A stretch of 42,646 nt of DNA, taken from assembly GCA_019244055.1 (NCBI GenBank), contig JAFATG010000071.1, forward strand, positions 1-42,646, given 5' to 3'. Under the pieces are notes generated by a model. It worked only from the letters and a program-made list of their open reading frames with translations. It had not been told where the DNA came from and did not search any database. This DNA is from Acidobacteriaceae bacterium. GTDB lineage: Bacteria > Acidobacteriota > Terriglobia > Bryobacterales > Bryobacteraceae. Positions 32,640 to 41,630 of this stretch are shown piece after piece. Position 1 is the first letter of the stretch. Each line of letters begins with the position of its first letter. A program made the position numbers and the translations under genes.

Positions 32640-34781
32640 GTGACGCATCTCAATGAGACTCAGGTTCTCCGCTTTCTGGCTCAGTTCACCCTGCTGTTCG
32701 TAAGTGCCCGAGCGCTCGCCGATGTGATGCGGCGGCTGGGCCAGGCCACGGTCATCGGTGAACTGCTGGCTGGAATTATTTTGGGCAGTTCGGTACTGGG
32801 TCATCTCTCGCCCGCGGTCTACCATTTTATTTTCCCCGGCGATCCAGGTTCAGACCATCTGATCGAGGCGCTCGCCTGGATCGGCGTGATTATGCTGCTA
32901 CTCTATACCGGCCTCGAAACGGATGTGGGCATCCTGCATGGTGTCGGGCGCACCGCGGCGATTGTATCTTCTTTGGGGATTCTGATCCCTTGGATGAGCG
33001 GTTTCCTGCTGGGATGGGAAATGCCCGCCAGCTATCTGGTGAGCCCGCAGAGCAGGCTGCTGTTCGCGCTGTTCATCGCGGTGGCGATGTCGATTTCAGC
33101 GGTGCCGGTGATCGCCAAGATCCTGATGGATATGGATTTGATGCGCCGCGACCTTGGGATGCTGATCCTCGGCGCAGGCATCCTCGATGATACGATTGGA
33201 TGGATAATGCTCGCGGTGGTTGCTGGATTGGCGACCCACGGGGCCATCGATTTAAGGTCGCTCGGCTCGATCGTGATCGCGATCGTGGCTTTTATGAGCT
33301 TCTGTTACTTCATAGGCGGGAAGCTCGTAGTGCGGATCATGCGCTGGGTCGATGATCGCGTATTGGCTGAACACGCGGGAATGAGTGCAATGGTCGGGAT
33401 CGCGATGGTCTGTGCGATTGTCACGCAGGCGATCGGAATTCACGCCGTCTTCGGCGCATTCATCGCGGGGGTAATGATCGGGCGCTCGGCGCGCCTTCGC
33501 AAATCCGATCGCACTGAACTGGAAGTCGTTACGGTCGGCGTGTTTGCCCCGGTGTTCTTCGCTTATTCAGGTCTAAAGGTCGATGTTCTCGCCCTGCACG
33601 GTTGGACTATCCTGGCGATCTTTCTCGGTGTCGCGATCCTTGGCAAGTTGCTCGGATGCAGCGGCGGAGCGCTGCTCGCCGGTCGTAGCTGGCGGGAGTC
33701 GCTGGCGGTCGCAGTCGGGATGAATGCGCGTGGCGGCATGGGCATCATCGTAGCTCTGCTCGGACTCAGCCTCGGCGTCCTTACGCAGGAAATGTACGCC
33801 ATCATCATTGTGACCGCGATCGTGACTTCATTGCTCACGCCGCCGCTGTTGGGGTTCCTACTTTCCGGCGTCGAGCAGCGTCCCGATGAGACCGAACGGC
33901 TTGAACGCGAGAAAATTCTCGCCCGCCTGCCCTTCGCCAAAGAAGGCGCAAAACTACTGGTGCTCGCCGGCGGCGGCCCTCACGCGCAGCTTGCCGCCCA
34001 TCTTGCCGGCGTACTCGGCAATCATCCCGACGCCTCGATTACGATATTCCAAGCAACTGTCGGAGAGAACGACGTCGCCGCGAAGGACCGCTTCGACGCG
34101 CAATTCGAGACCCTCAAATCAATAGCGACGCTTACCGGCGCGCGGAACGTTTACCAGCGCACCGGCAGCGCTGACACCATTGCAGAGGCGATCGTTAAAG
34201 AAAGTGCCCGCGATTACGACGCGATCTTCGCTGGCGCCTCGCAAGCCGAAGGCGACTTTGCCATCGGCGGTGAGGTCTTGCATGACCTCGTCCAGAACGC
34301 CTTGACGCCGGTGATAATCACGCGCAACGTGGGCGCGCCGTTACCGCTTCGCCGGATTCTGGCCCCGACCACTGGGGCATCATTCTCGCGCTTGGCCACC
34401 ACCATTGGCGTGCTTTACGCCCATGCGACCAAAGCCGCTATCACCGCGATTCACGTCCAGGAAAATCAGCTCATCTTTTTCCGCCATCTCCCCGGCCGCC
34501 GCCAGGTGCGCAATGAGGACCTCCAGATTCTCGACGAGATCCAGCAACTAGCTGCTCAATTTGAACTCAAGGTCGATACGCAGGTGGCTGCCGGCAATCG
34601 TCCAGAAAACACTGTCCTCGCGATGGCAGAGCGGGGCCATTTCGACCTGCTCCTGATAGGCGTGATGCCCCGTCCAACAGAGCAGCGGCTCTACTTCGGT
34701 CCGCGCGTCGAGCATATGTTGCGTAATGCCCGCTGTGCAATCGCGGTCGTCATCTCGCCCGCGATCGTTACCCGACCATGA
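32640..34781 (+). CDS. CPA2-family cation/proton antiporter with USP-like domains
   Basis: A 713-residue protein. Residues 1-400 hold about 12 membrane segments of the KefB/NapA-type Na(K)/H exchanger domain: LGQATVIGELLAGIILGSSV, MLLLYTGLETDV, AVPVIAKILMDMDLMRRDLG, and GAGILDDTIGWIMLAVVAGL with the ion-binding Asp pair, then GMNARGGMGIIVALLGLSLG. Residues about 430-710 form two universal-stress-protein-like cytoplasmic domains (APTTGASFSRLATTIGVLYA, HFDLLLIGVMPRP). It would exchange K+ or Na+ for protons under nucleotide or stress control. The start is GTG; no better in-frame start lies nearby. Confidence 0.9.
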   Translation: MTHLNETQVLRFLAQFTLLFVSARALADVMRRLGQATVIGELLAGIILGSSVLGHLSPAVYHFIFPGDPGSDHLIEALAWIGVIMLLLYTGLETDVGILHGVGRTAAIVSSLGILIPWMSGFLLGWEMPASYLVSPQSRLLFALFIAVAMSISAVPVIAKILMDMDLMRRDLGMLILGAGILDDTIGWIMLAVVAGLATHGAIDLRSLGSIVIAIVAFMSFCYFIGGKLVVRIMRWVDDRVLAEHAGMSAMVGIAMVCAIVTQAIGIHAVFGAFIAGVMIGRSARLRKSDRTELEVVTVGVFAPVFFAYSGLKVDVLALHGWTILAIFLGVAILGKLLGCSGGALLAGRSWRESLAVAVGMNARGGMGIIVALLGLSLGVLTQEMYAIIIVTAIVTSLLTPPLLGFLLSGVEQRPDETERLEREKILARLPFAKEGAKLLVLAGGGPHAQLAAHLAGVLGNHPDASITIFQATVGENDVAAKDRFDAQFETLKSIATLTGARNVYQRTGSADTIAEAIVKESARDYDAIFAGASQAEGDFAIGGEVLHDLVQNALTPVIITRNVGAPLPLRRILAPTTGASFSRLATTIGVLYAHATKAAITAIHVQENQLIFFRHLPGRRQVRNEDLQILDEIQQLAAQFELKVDTQVAAGNRPENTVLAMAERGHFDLLLIGVMPRPTEQRLYFGPRVEHMLRNARCAIAVVISPAIVTRP

Positions 34782-35072
34782 GTTTTAGCCCTTCTTTTCC
34801 GCGCAGACGCAAGGGAGGAAAGCGCCAAGATTGCCGGAGGTGGAGATCTCCTGAAGATATCGCTGACATTAACAACCTTGAACAGTTTAGTTTTGCGAGT
34901 CGGGGGATCATGGAACTGGATAATGCTCAGTTCGTGTTGAGCTAGATCGAGAACCGATCCGCTCGATAAAAGAGGTATCGCCAGAGCGGTCGAGGAAAAG
35001 TTGAACATCAGGAACGCGTCTCCCGCGCGTTCGACCAAGGACAATTCTGATCATCACAAGCGATTGAAGAAA
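34782..35072. other. Gap before the BBE-type oxidoreductase
   Basis: Nothing recognisable. The downstream frame is open from a TTG at 35001 with GAGGAAA before it, so the gene could start there, but those 24 residues show no family features. Confidence 0.3.
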
Positions 35073-36455
35073 ATGGTCACCCAGCAGCAGCGCACCAAAT
35101 ATAAACTCACTAAACGCGCGGTGCGGCGCTTCGCCGAACATTTTAAGGGCGAGATCATACTTCCTGAAGATGGCCTCTATTCAAGCGCACGACGAGTCTG
35201 GAATCACGCCATCAATCAATATCCGCTGCTAATTGCACGTTGCACTGACCCCCGCGATGTAATGCGTGCATTGGAATTTGCGCGCGATAACGAGCTGCTT
35301 GTCGCAGTGCGTGCCGGCGGTCACAGCTTTGCCGGTCACGGAGTCTGCGAGGGCGGAATGGTCGTTGATCTCTCGCCTATGAAGAAAGCCACGATCTATC
35401 CTGCGCTAAAGCTGATCCGGATCGAACCTGGCGTACTGGGCAACGAACTGGACTGTATGACGCAGGCGTTTAAACTGGTTGTCCCGCTCGGCTCCTGCCC
35501 TTCTACGGGGGTGGTGGGCTATGCGCTGGGCGGCGGCGCGAGCTCGATTACGCCTAGGTTCGGATACGCTTGCGACAACATCGCTCAACTTGAGCTAATC
35601 ACGGCAGAGGGCCGGAAGATGGTGACGCGGCCAGGCGAGCACCCTGATCTTTTTTGGGCAATGCGCGGCGCGGGTTCAAATTTCGGCATCGTAACCGCAC
35701 TCGAATTTCACTTGAACCCCCTTGAACAAGTCCTTTCCGGTCACCTCAAGTATCCAATCCGCCAAGCCGCGAAAGTATTAGCTTTTATCAAAGACTATGC
35801 ACCGGGTATCCCTGATGATCTCTTTCTGTTGTTTGCGGTGCTGCCCCATCCGGGCGATCGGATGCTGAATGTAAGTGTAGTATGGCCGGGGGATCCGCAG
35901 CGGGGTGAAAAAGTGCTTACCCCCTTGCGCAAATTCCTCAGACCGTTCGAGGACACCATTGAGGTTCGCCCCTATCTTGACGAACAGCGCAGTGGTTCGG
36001 ACAGCCCTGGCGACGGCGATTACTCCACCGCGAGGCGCGCAGGGCACCTCGATAGTCTCGCCAAAGAAAGTATCGATTTAATTGTGGATCATGCCGCGAA
36101 GGCGCCCACAGAAGCGAGTGGGATTACCATGATCTACTGGCATGGATCATGGTGTTCGGAGCCCCGTGATGATGCCTTCGGATTTCGCCGAAGCGGATAT
36201 CACTACTGGATTCACTCGTATTGGCAACGCGCCAAAGATGCTCGCGAAGCGAGACTGTGGGTGGAGCGTCTCTTTTCTGCTTTGGCGCCGTTTTCCAGCG
36301 GTGCGGTTTATGTAAATGATTTGCAAGACGAGGGCGAAGAACGGATCCGCGCCGCCTATGGAGACAAATACGAACGGCTACAGCAAATCAAGCGAAAATA
36401 CGATCCGAACAATTTCTTTCGCGTGAACCAGAACATCCCACCGGCACTTAGCTGA
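35073..36455 (+). CDS. Berberine-bridge-type FAD-linked oxidoreductase
   Basis: A 460-residue flavoenzyme of the PCMH/BBE family. The FAD domain shows VAVRAGGHSFAGHGVCEGGM, where His84 is the usual covalent attachment site. The second covalent site is likely the Cys in PLGSCPSTGVVGYALGGG. GNELD, NIAQLELITAEGR and LFWAMRGAGSNFGIVTALEF follow. The C-terminal BBE motif is KYDPNNFFRVNQNIPP. Both attachment residues are present, so bicovalent FAD is expected. Such enzymes oxidise sugars, alcohols or alkaloid-like compounds with oxygen. No signal peptide, so cytoplasmic. Substrate unknown. Confidence 0.92.
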   Translation: MVTQQQRTKYKLTKRAVRRFAEHFKGEIILPEDGLYSSARRVWNHAINQYPLLIARCTDPRDVMRALEFARDNELLVAVRAGGHSFAGHGVCEGGMVVDLSPMKKATIYPALKLIRIEPGVLGNELDCMTQAFKLVVPLGSCPSTGVVGYALGGGASSITPRFGYACDNIAQLELITAEGRKMVTRPGEHPDLFWAMRGAGSNFGIVTALEFHLNPLEQVLSGHLKYPIRQAAKVLAFIKDYAPGIPDDLFLLFAVLPHPGDRMLNVSVVWPGDPQRGEKVLTPLRKFLRPFEDTIEVRPYLDEQRSGSDSPGDGDYSTARRAGHLDSLAKESIDLIVDHAAKAPTEASGITMIYWHGSWCSEPRDDAFGFRRSGYHYWIHSYWQRAKDAREARLWVERLFSALAPFSSGAVYVNDLQDEGEERIRAAYGDKYERLQQIKRKYDPNNFFRVNQNIPPALS

Positions 36456-36483
36456 ACCGAATTGGCGGCGGCATTTTATTCAA

Positions 36484-37179
36484 GCCGCGCTTGATGGACC
36501 AAAGCATGACATAAAAGGTCTAATTTTCGACTTGGGCGGGACGTTCATCGATACGGTCTTTGCACACGTGCTTGCTTGGCAAGATCGTTCGCCGAGTTGA
36601 AAAGTCTGCATGTTCCTGCCTGGAGCGTTCATCAAAGATCGGCTTGACGGTCGGCTGTTGGCGCTGGCTGTCGGCCGCGAGATCACCCGCATCATACATT
36701 CAGAAGAAGCCGCTGATCTTGATCAACGACACAGCGAAATAATGAAAGACTTGCTGCCGGAAGCACAGCCCCTGCCAGGGGCAGTCGAACTCCTTCGCGA
36801 CTTGAGGGAACGTGAGATTCCTTATGGAATCGCAACTTCAAGTAAGCGCGATGATCTGGAGGAGCCGCTGAGGAAACTCAGTGTTCGTCGAGATGGCGCC
36901 ATTGTTTGCGCTGATGATGTAAAAGATGCGAAGCCAGAACCCGATTTGTTCGTTTCATGCAGCGAGCGCTTGGGCATTCCTGTCGCGAATTGCTTCGCCA
37001 TCGGTGATGCCCTCTGGGACATGCTCGCAGTACAGCGAGCAGGCATGCTCGGTATCGGTATGATGACCGGAGGAATTGGTAGGCAGCGGCTTGTTCAGGC
37101 CGGAGCTTATCGGGTTTATTCCAGCCCAGTCGAATTGCATCACAATCTGTTTGAGTTAGGAATTGAACCTGCTGAATAG
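36484..37179 (+). pseudogene. HAD-superfamily phosphatase, multiply frameshifted
   Basis: Three frames make one HAD protein: KGLIFDLGGTFIDTVFAHVL and AWQ (from about 36514), then FAELKSLHVPAWSVHQR, then GRLLALAVGREITRIIHSEE through SSKRDDLEEPLRKL (motif II), DDVKDAKPEPDLF (motif III) and CFAIGDALWDMLAVQRAG (motif IV) to 37179. Motif I is DLGGT rather than DxDGT, so the catalytic acid is lost besides the frameshifts. That combination points to genuine inactivation. It is related in architecture to the intact HAD gene at 18561. Confidence 0.75.
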
Positions 37180-38524
37180 ATTCTACAAAGGCGGAACGAT
37201 GAGTATGCAGCAAGTTCACCGGGGCGTCACCGGGTCTCGAGAAGGATCATCACGAGAATTCGGACCGGCGCCGCGTGGCAAACCTTGTCATCGGAATAGT
37301 CAGCGCAACCGCAAATTTGTCATTTCGACAGGGACATACTCTTTCCGATTGCGCTGGCAGCAGTACTTACGTCATCTTTAGCCCGATTGCGAAACAGACT
37401 AGAGCGGCTTGTTGGCCCTCTGGCCAGGGCGGCGTTGGTAGTGCTGACAGCGATAGTTCCCGTTTCATCAATCGGTTATTTTCGTGACCGTGAACTGACC
37501 TCCGTAGCGTGCATGTCGCCGATTATTCCGACAATATATCGCAACGAAGCTTATGGGGCTGCAGAAAGTACACCGTCGTGACTTCAACGGACTGAGCAGG
37601 GAGTGGCCACGTCGAGCAGCAGCTACAGACTTCCAACTTAAAGCAAAAGCACCGTCTTACGGTCCAGAATGCACTCCCCTCCTCGGGATTTGGCGACTCT
37701 CTAAGACCACGCTTCCGCTAGCCAGTGGTATCGCTGAAGGCTTGCTCACCATCGTACTGCACTTCTTGATGCTCTATCAAAGAAGCGATTTGCGCCATCG
37801 CCTGGTTAGGCTGGCTGCACGGGCGAGGATAACAATTGCGGTACAGGCAATGGAGACCCCGGAGACATATGGTTAGTGATTATTTGCTCCTCTTTCGCTA
37901 ATCAACCTGGGGTTCGGAGCGGCTTCTGGTCTAATTGTCTGGTAGCTCGGTCTGCCCCATTCTGAGATTTAATAGGCCTCGCCTTCCTACGTCATTTTAT
38001 TCCCTTTCCGAGAGCTTTGAGCTCAGCCATACTGCCCACCTTTGTCGCCTTTGCGGTATTTGCCGGATGGACCAAGTCTATCGAGGTTCTCAGCTCGTTC
38101 GCGATTCTCATCAGGTGGCCTCAGTTGGTAGAACCCTTCTTCATTGGGCACGAAATCGGTGCCTCACCAATTGCTTCGCTGATTTCGGCCAAGTACTGGG
38201 CATGCCTCTCCGGTATACCCGGATTACTTACTTCCCACTCTGCTGACGGGTGTGTCTCAAAGTCGCCGGTGATTACATCGCACCGCTTGGCCTCTTTTCC
38301 GTGCTGCTGGGAGTCGATGAAACTTCCGCAGATTATCACGAGTATTACGATGAGCTCCTCGAAATGGACGAGGCTCACACGCGCGCCGGACTTCATGCCT
38401 CGTCTGCGCCTAACGCTTATGAAACTCACTGAGCAAGTGCCGTTCTCTTTCGTCGTGTTGGGCGCCTCGGCATTTCCTTTGCTGTCATCTATCTGACTTG
38501 AAAGCGACAATGAGTAGGTGAGTT
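37180..38524. other. Long gap with unrecognised open frames
   Basis: About 1.3 kb without a recognised gene. A plus-strand frame at 37336-37581 reads DILFPIALAAVLTSSLARLR then NRLERLVGPLARAALVV, membrane-like but unidentified. Another at 38250-38432 reads VAGDYIAPLGLFSVLLGVDE then TSADYHEYYDELLEMDE, coding-like but unidentified and without a good start. Both may be relics like others in this window. No RNA, repeat or terminator is evident. Confidence 0.35.
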
Positions 38525-38863
38525 ATGGAGAAAAGAGACGACACAATTGACAATGTCATTGACGAGTCCACTACTTCTGTAGCCGGAGCTGCGAAAGCGG
38601 CGAACAGGGTGGTGAAGGACACTGCCCAGAGCTACCTGAACACCGTGGGAATAAATGTTGATCTACAAGATTTCGAAGAAAGGCTTCGCGATCGCGCATT
38701 TTTATCTCTCGGGATCGCCGCGGGTGCAGGGTTCGTGTTAGGGGGTGGATTAGCTACGAAGGTGGGTGTGATGCTGCTTGGCCTGTTTGGCCGCGCTATC
38801 GCTCGTCAAACGGTCACAAATGCCGGCCGGCAGGTTCTGCAGAAAGCTGGCTCGCAAGCATAA
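38525..38863 (+). CDS. Small glycine-rich membrane-associated protein
   Basis: A 112-residue protein: a polar, helical N-terminus (MEKRDDTIDNVIDESTTSVA, GAAKAANRVVKDTAQSYLNT), then a glycine-zipper-like hydrophobic stretch (LSLGIAAGAGFVLGGGLATK, VGVMLLGLFGRAIARQTV). No named family is certain; the layout is like YqjD/DUF883-type envelope stress proteins that lie next to YqjE, and a YqjE-like gene does follow on the other strand. GAG lies 5 bases before the ATG. Probably inner-membrane-associated. Function unknown. Confidence 0.6.
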   Translation: MEKRDDTIDNVIDESTTSVAGAAKAANRVVKDTAQSYLNTVGINVDLQDFEERLRDRAFLSLGIAAGAGFVLGGGLATKVGVMLLGLFGRAIARQTVTNAGRQVLQKAGSQA

Positions 38864-39042
38864 CAACGCAGTCGAGCATGAGCTTCAGCTCACAAAAAAC
38901 CACCATCGTCCTCCGCGGGAGCCTTGGGGAGCAACGCTCGGTGCTTCCCTCCCTTGACTGTTGTCGCGAAACGACGGCGGCTGTTGCTGGTTCATGATTC
39001 TTTCCGGTCGTAGAGAACGTCCCTTCGAGATCCATCCGGGGC

Positions 39043-39396
39043 TTATTTTTGCTTTGCTGCTGCCGTCATTCGCATTTGGAAAGCAACCCCCGCCGAGCAA
39101 ATAACGACGCCCGTAATCAAAAAGGACAACCACCATGCCAGCCATAAATGAATCAGCAGCACGATACCTCCGAGCAAAAAGAGGGAGCCGTATGCTAGCG
39201 CCACCACCAGCACTAGCATTCCGACGATATTGTCAACCTGAGATTCGATTAGACGCTGGAGGGTGATTTCGAGCAGCTGGATTTCTGTCCTGGCAACCTT
39301 CGAAAGATCATCGACTGTCTTCGAAAGCAATTGAGGCCAGTCCGGACTTGCTGCTGGGATGACCTGGTAATTATCACTCTTAACGCGCGTTGCCAT
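39043..39396 (-). CDS. YqjE-like (DUF1469, phage-holin-like) membrane protein
   Basis: A 117-residue protein: a polar N-domain with LSKTVDDLSKVARTEIQLLE, an amphipathic helix, then two membrane segments (VGMLVLVVALAYGSLFLLGG and LAWWLSFLITGVVICSAGVA) and a short basic tail. This is the YqjE/Actinobacteriophage holin III-like arrangement found in stress and envelope operons. It likely sits in the inner membrane; exact role is not established. ATG 39396 is the first start. It is convergent with the glycine-rich protein gene. Confidence 0.75.
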   Translation of the reverse strand: MATRVKSDNYQVIPAASPDWPQLLSKTVDDLSKVARTEIQLLEITLQRLIESQVDNIVGMLVLVVALAYGSLFLLGGIVLLIHLWLAWWLSFLITGVVICSAGVAFQMRMTAAAKQK

Positions 39397-39787
39397 ATGT
39401 ACTCACTATCTTTCAAGAACCGCACGCATCGCCTGTTTACTTGTGCGAAAAATGCCGGGCGTTACCGGTGTTCGTGACGTTTGTGCCTAACTAAGCCATG
39501 CTGTACCTCGAATTAGTGATTGCTGTTTACGCATTCTCGCGACCCCCTGCCTCTAAACGACGGCGGCCTCCTGAGAAGATAAATCCTTTGCTGAAACGAA
39601 GAGCCGGTTCTTACCTCATCAGCCACAGAGGTAGCTCGCGTCTGGTGATTGGTAAACGAATCCCGATCACTGGGTCGGCCAGTGAATGGCTACTTGTATA
39701 CTCACGCGCGGCCGTCATTGACTATCGGCAATGAATGACGCTGAATGGACCAGACCCGTATCTGTGCCGAGAATGTCGACCGGGAGA
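39397..39787. other. Gap between YqjE-like and DUF2382 genes
   Basis: No recognised gene. A plus-strand frame at 39498-39734 (MLYLELVIAVYAFSRPPASK and onwards) has a basic, low-conservation look and I do not support it. Confidence 0.3.
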
Positions 39788-39825
39788 GCGCCCCGCCGGT
39801 AATTAATTCCTGCTCGGCAGGGCGC
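39788..39825 (-). terminator. Possible terminator hairpin after the DUF2382 gene
   Basis: Arms GCGCCCCGCCG (39788-39798) and CGGCAGGGCGC (39815-39825) pair with one mismatch around a 16-base AT-rich loop, about 30 bases after the DUF2382 stop. There is no T run, so the role is uncertain. Confidence 0.4.
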
Positions 39826-39855
39826 CTGAAAAGCTGGCGGTCCGCCACAAACTCT

Positions 39856-41280
39856 CTATCGGCCGGTCATCTTTTCCCACGCATGGCGAACATTCTCTTT
39901 GAATTCTTCCCATGCGCCCTTGTGATGAGTGCCCCACTCCCGCTGGGCCTCGGCTTCGATCGAAGCCCAATCCTTACCTCGGTATCGCGGGTCTGAGGCC
40001 AGCTTTTGACCGTAAGTGTATGCGTAATCCTGGTCAATAGAAGAAGCATTCGGCGGCTGACCAGCAATATTCTCCCGATAAGCCTCGGATTTGGCACCCG
40101 TAGTCGCGCCGGTTTGTTTGTCGACGTCCACCTCGGTCTTGCGAACGGTATCACGCACCGTCTGAGTTTGCTGGCTCACGTCTTTAGATACAACAACCTC
40201 CTCGACAACCCTGGCCTCTTTCGAAATAACGGGCTCTTCGGCGGTCGCGGTCACCTCAATCGAGCCTTCCTTCAATCCGCGAAGGTCCCGCTCAGTAGCA
40301 GGACGATTTACGGGCCGGCGTTCTACATCGATATGCTCTTGGCGGAGCGACACTTCCTGTTCGACGGGCTGCTCCGCCACCCGTGTATAGATGCGAAAGC
40401 CGCCAGCCTGTATTTCCCGCTTGCCGACCTTTAGCTCCTCTTCGACCACGGGTATGGTTGTTTTGGTGGAACCGGCATCGCTCCGGCCCAACCCAGTGGT
40501 CTGATCGCCCCCAATTGCTGCGGTTGCTGAGCCACGCCGCTGATCGAGATCTTTCGCACCATTTCGCTCGAGGACGTTCACTGCCGCCTGAACGGCTTCA
40601 TTCGAGGTCTGCAAAACCAGAACCGACTTCCCGTTCTGGACCTCTCCTGAGTAATGGCTCACCTCTTCGCTCGGCACACCAGCCCTGATCAGGTCGTTGG
40701 GGATATCACTGCTCTCCCCATTGTCCCCGTGCACCGTTAGGCAATGAAAACCGCTCTCTGGAAATCCAGCGTTACCTAGCTCGTGGATGACCGCTTGCGT
40801 TTTCTGCCGATCATCAAAAAGGCCTACTACGGTTTTCGCCATGGTAATTACTCCTGAATCGGTATCAATAAGATCATGCTCTTCAAGCGGCATGGTCAAA
40901 ACTTCTGCCGTCTCGCGCTTGAGGCTGACGCTTTGTGTGTGGTGAACTTCAGTGCGAATCCGCGTGATATGCAGTTCTTCCCGGAGGACCAGTTGTTTCG
41001 TTATTACAGCTACTTCTTCGACGATTGGTATGATCGTGGTGTCGCCCACGCACCTGGCCTCGGGTGAGGCATCTACGGTCCGGTTAATCGGTACGTGTTC
41101 GACTCGGTAGCTTTCCGACAACAGGGGCAGGTCGACGAGTTCCTCATGCTCTTCAACCTTCTTGTTTATAACTGCGCGCTCTTTCAGGACCTTGCGCGAG
41201 CCTACCTCCGCCCGTTCTTCGACGATCGGGACCAAAATCGTACTATCTCGAGGACCACTTGGGTCATTGGAATCTCGCAT
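39856..41280 (-). CDS. DUF2382 (YsnF-type) stress protein, probably two units fused
   Basis: One open frame of 474 residues. The N-terminal unit (1-146) has two DUF2382 stretches (VPIVEERAEVGSRKVLKERA and IPIVEEVAVITKQLVLREEL). Residue 147 is a Met beginning MAKTVVGLFDDRQKTQAVIH, a general-stress domain, followed by a further DUF2382 part (IPVVEEELKVGKREIQAGGF) and a C-terminal YGQKLASDPRYRGKDWASIE module. That Met (ATG 40842) has its own AGGAG site, so it is probably a native start. The N-terminal unit would then be a separate gene reading into it without a stop. DUF2382 proteins are linked to stress; function is unknown. ATG 41280 was chosen over an upstream TTG at 41331. Confidence 0.8.
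   Translation of the reverse strand: MRDSNDPSGPRDSTILVPIVEERAEVGSRKVLKERAVINKKVEEHEELVDLPLLSESYRVEHVPINRTVDASPEARCVGDTTIIPIVEEVAVITKQLVLREELHITRIRTEVHHTQSVSLKRETAEVLTMPLEEHDLIDTDSGVITMAKTVVGLFDDRQKTQAVIHELGNAGFPESGFHCLTVHGDNGESSDIPNDLIRAGVPSEEVSHYSGEVQNGKSVLVLQTSNEAVQAAVNVLERNGAKDLDQRRGSATAAIGGDQTTGLGRSDAGSTKTTIPVVEEELKVGKREIQAGGFRIYTRVAEQPVEQEVSLRQEHIDVERRPVNRPATERDLRGLKEGSIEVTATAEEPVISKEARVVEEVVVSKDVSQQTQTVRDTVRKTEVDVDKQTGATTGAKSEAYRENIAGQPPNASSIDQDYAYTYGQKLASDPRYRGKDWASIEAEAQREWGTHHKGAWEEFKENVRHAWEKMTGR
40840..40855 (-). promoter_or_regulatory. Internal ribosome site and start inside the DUF2382 frame
   Basis: AGGAG (40855-40851) lies 8 bases before ATG (40842-40840). The same spacing and a GGAGTRA context precede the CsbD and general-stress genes downstream, so this looks like a true gene start within the longer frame. 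Confidence 0.7.
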
Positions 41281-41412
41281 GAAACATCCGGGTGTGTTTG
41301 CGTTCGCTTGTACTGAGGAATCTCCGCGCAAGGCGAGACAAGTTGCTCAGACTCACTCGACCGCAGGAATCCAGTACGGCCAGCGCTCTCAGTCCACCCT
41401 CGTCGTGGACCT

Positions 41413-41583
41413 CTACGGCTTTTTCACAGAATCGCGTGCTTTGTCGATTACACGCTCTGCGCCTTGCCTCACCTTGCCGGCGGCTTTGTCGGCTTTGCCG
41501 GAGTCTTTCAGATCCTCATTATCCGTCAGATCACCGACTGCTTCTTTAACTCGGCCTTTGATTTCGTCTGCTTTTCCGCTCAT
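41413..41583 (-). CDS. CsbD-family stress protein
   Basis: A 56-residue hydrophilic protein: MSGKADEIKGRVKEAVGDLT, NEDLKDSGKADKAAGKVRQG and AERVIDKARDSVKKP. The GKxxEIKGRVKEAxGxLTxxxxLxxxGKxDxxxGKxxQ pattern is CsbD. CsbD proteins accumulate in general stress; the molecular role is unknown. GGAG lies 7 bases before the ATG. It sits between the general-stress gene at 41631 and the DUF2382 gene in the same direction, so the three may be co-transcribed. Confidence 0.9.
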   Translation of the reverse strand: MSGKADEIKGRVKEAVGDLTDNEDLKDSGKADKAAGKVRQGAERVIDKARDSVKKP

Positions 41584-41630
41584 GTGATTACTCCATCTGC
41601 CTTTCTGAAGAGGTCAGTTCTCAGAGAGTC

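Noticed and set aside
38121-38510. A 129-codon minus-strand open frame
   Set aside because: No recognisable features; the opposite strand has a more coding-like frame at 38250-38432.
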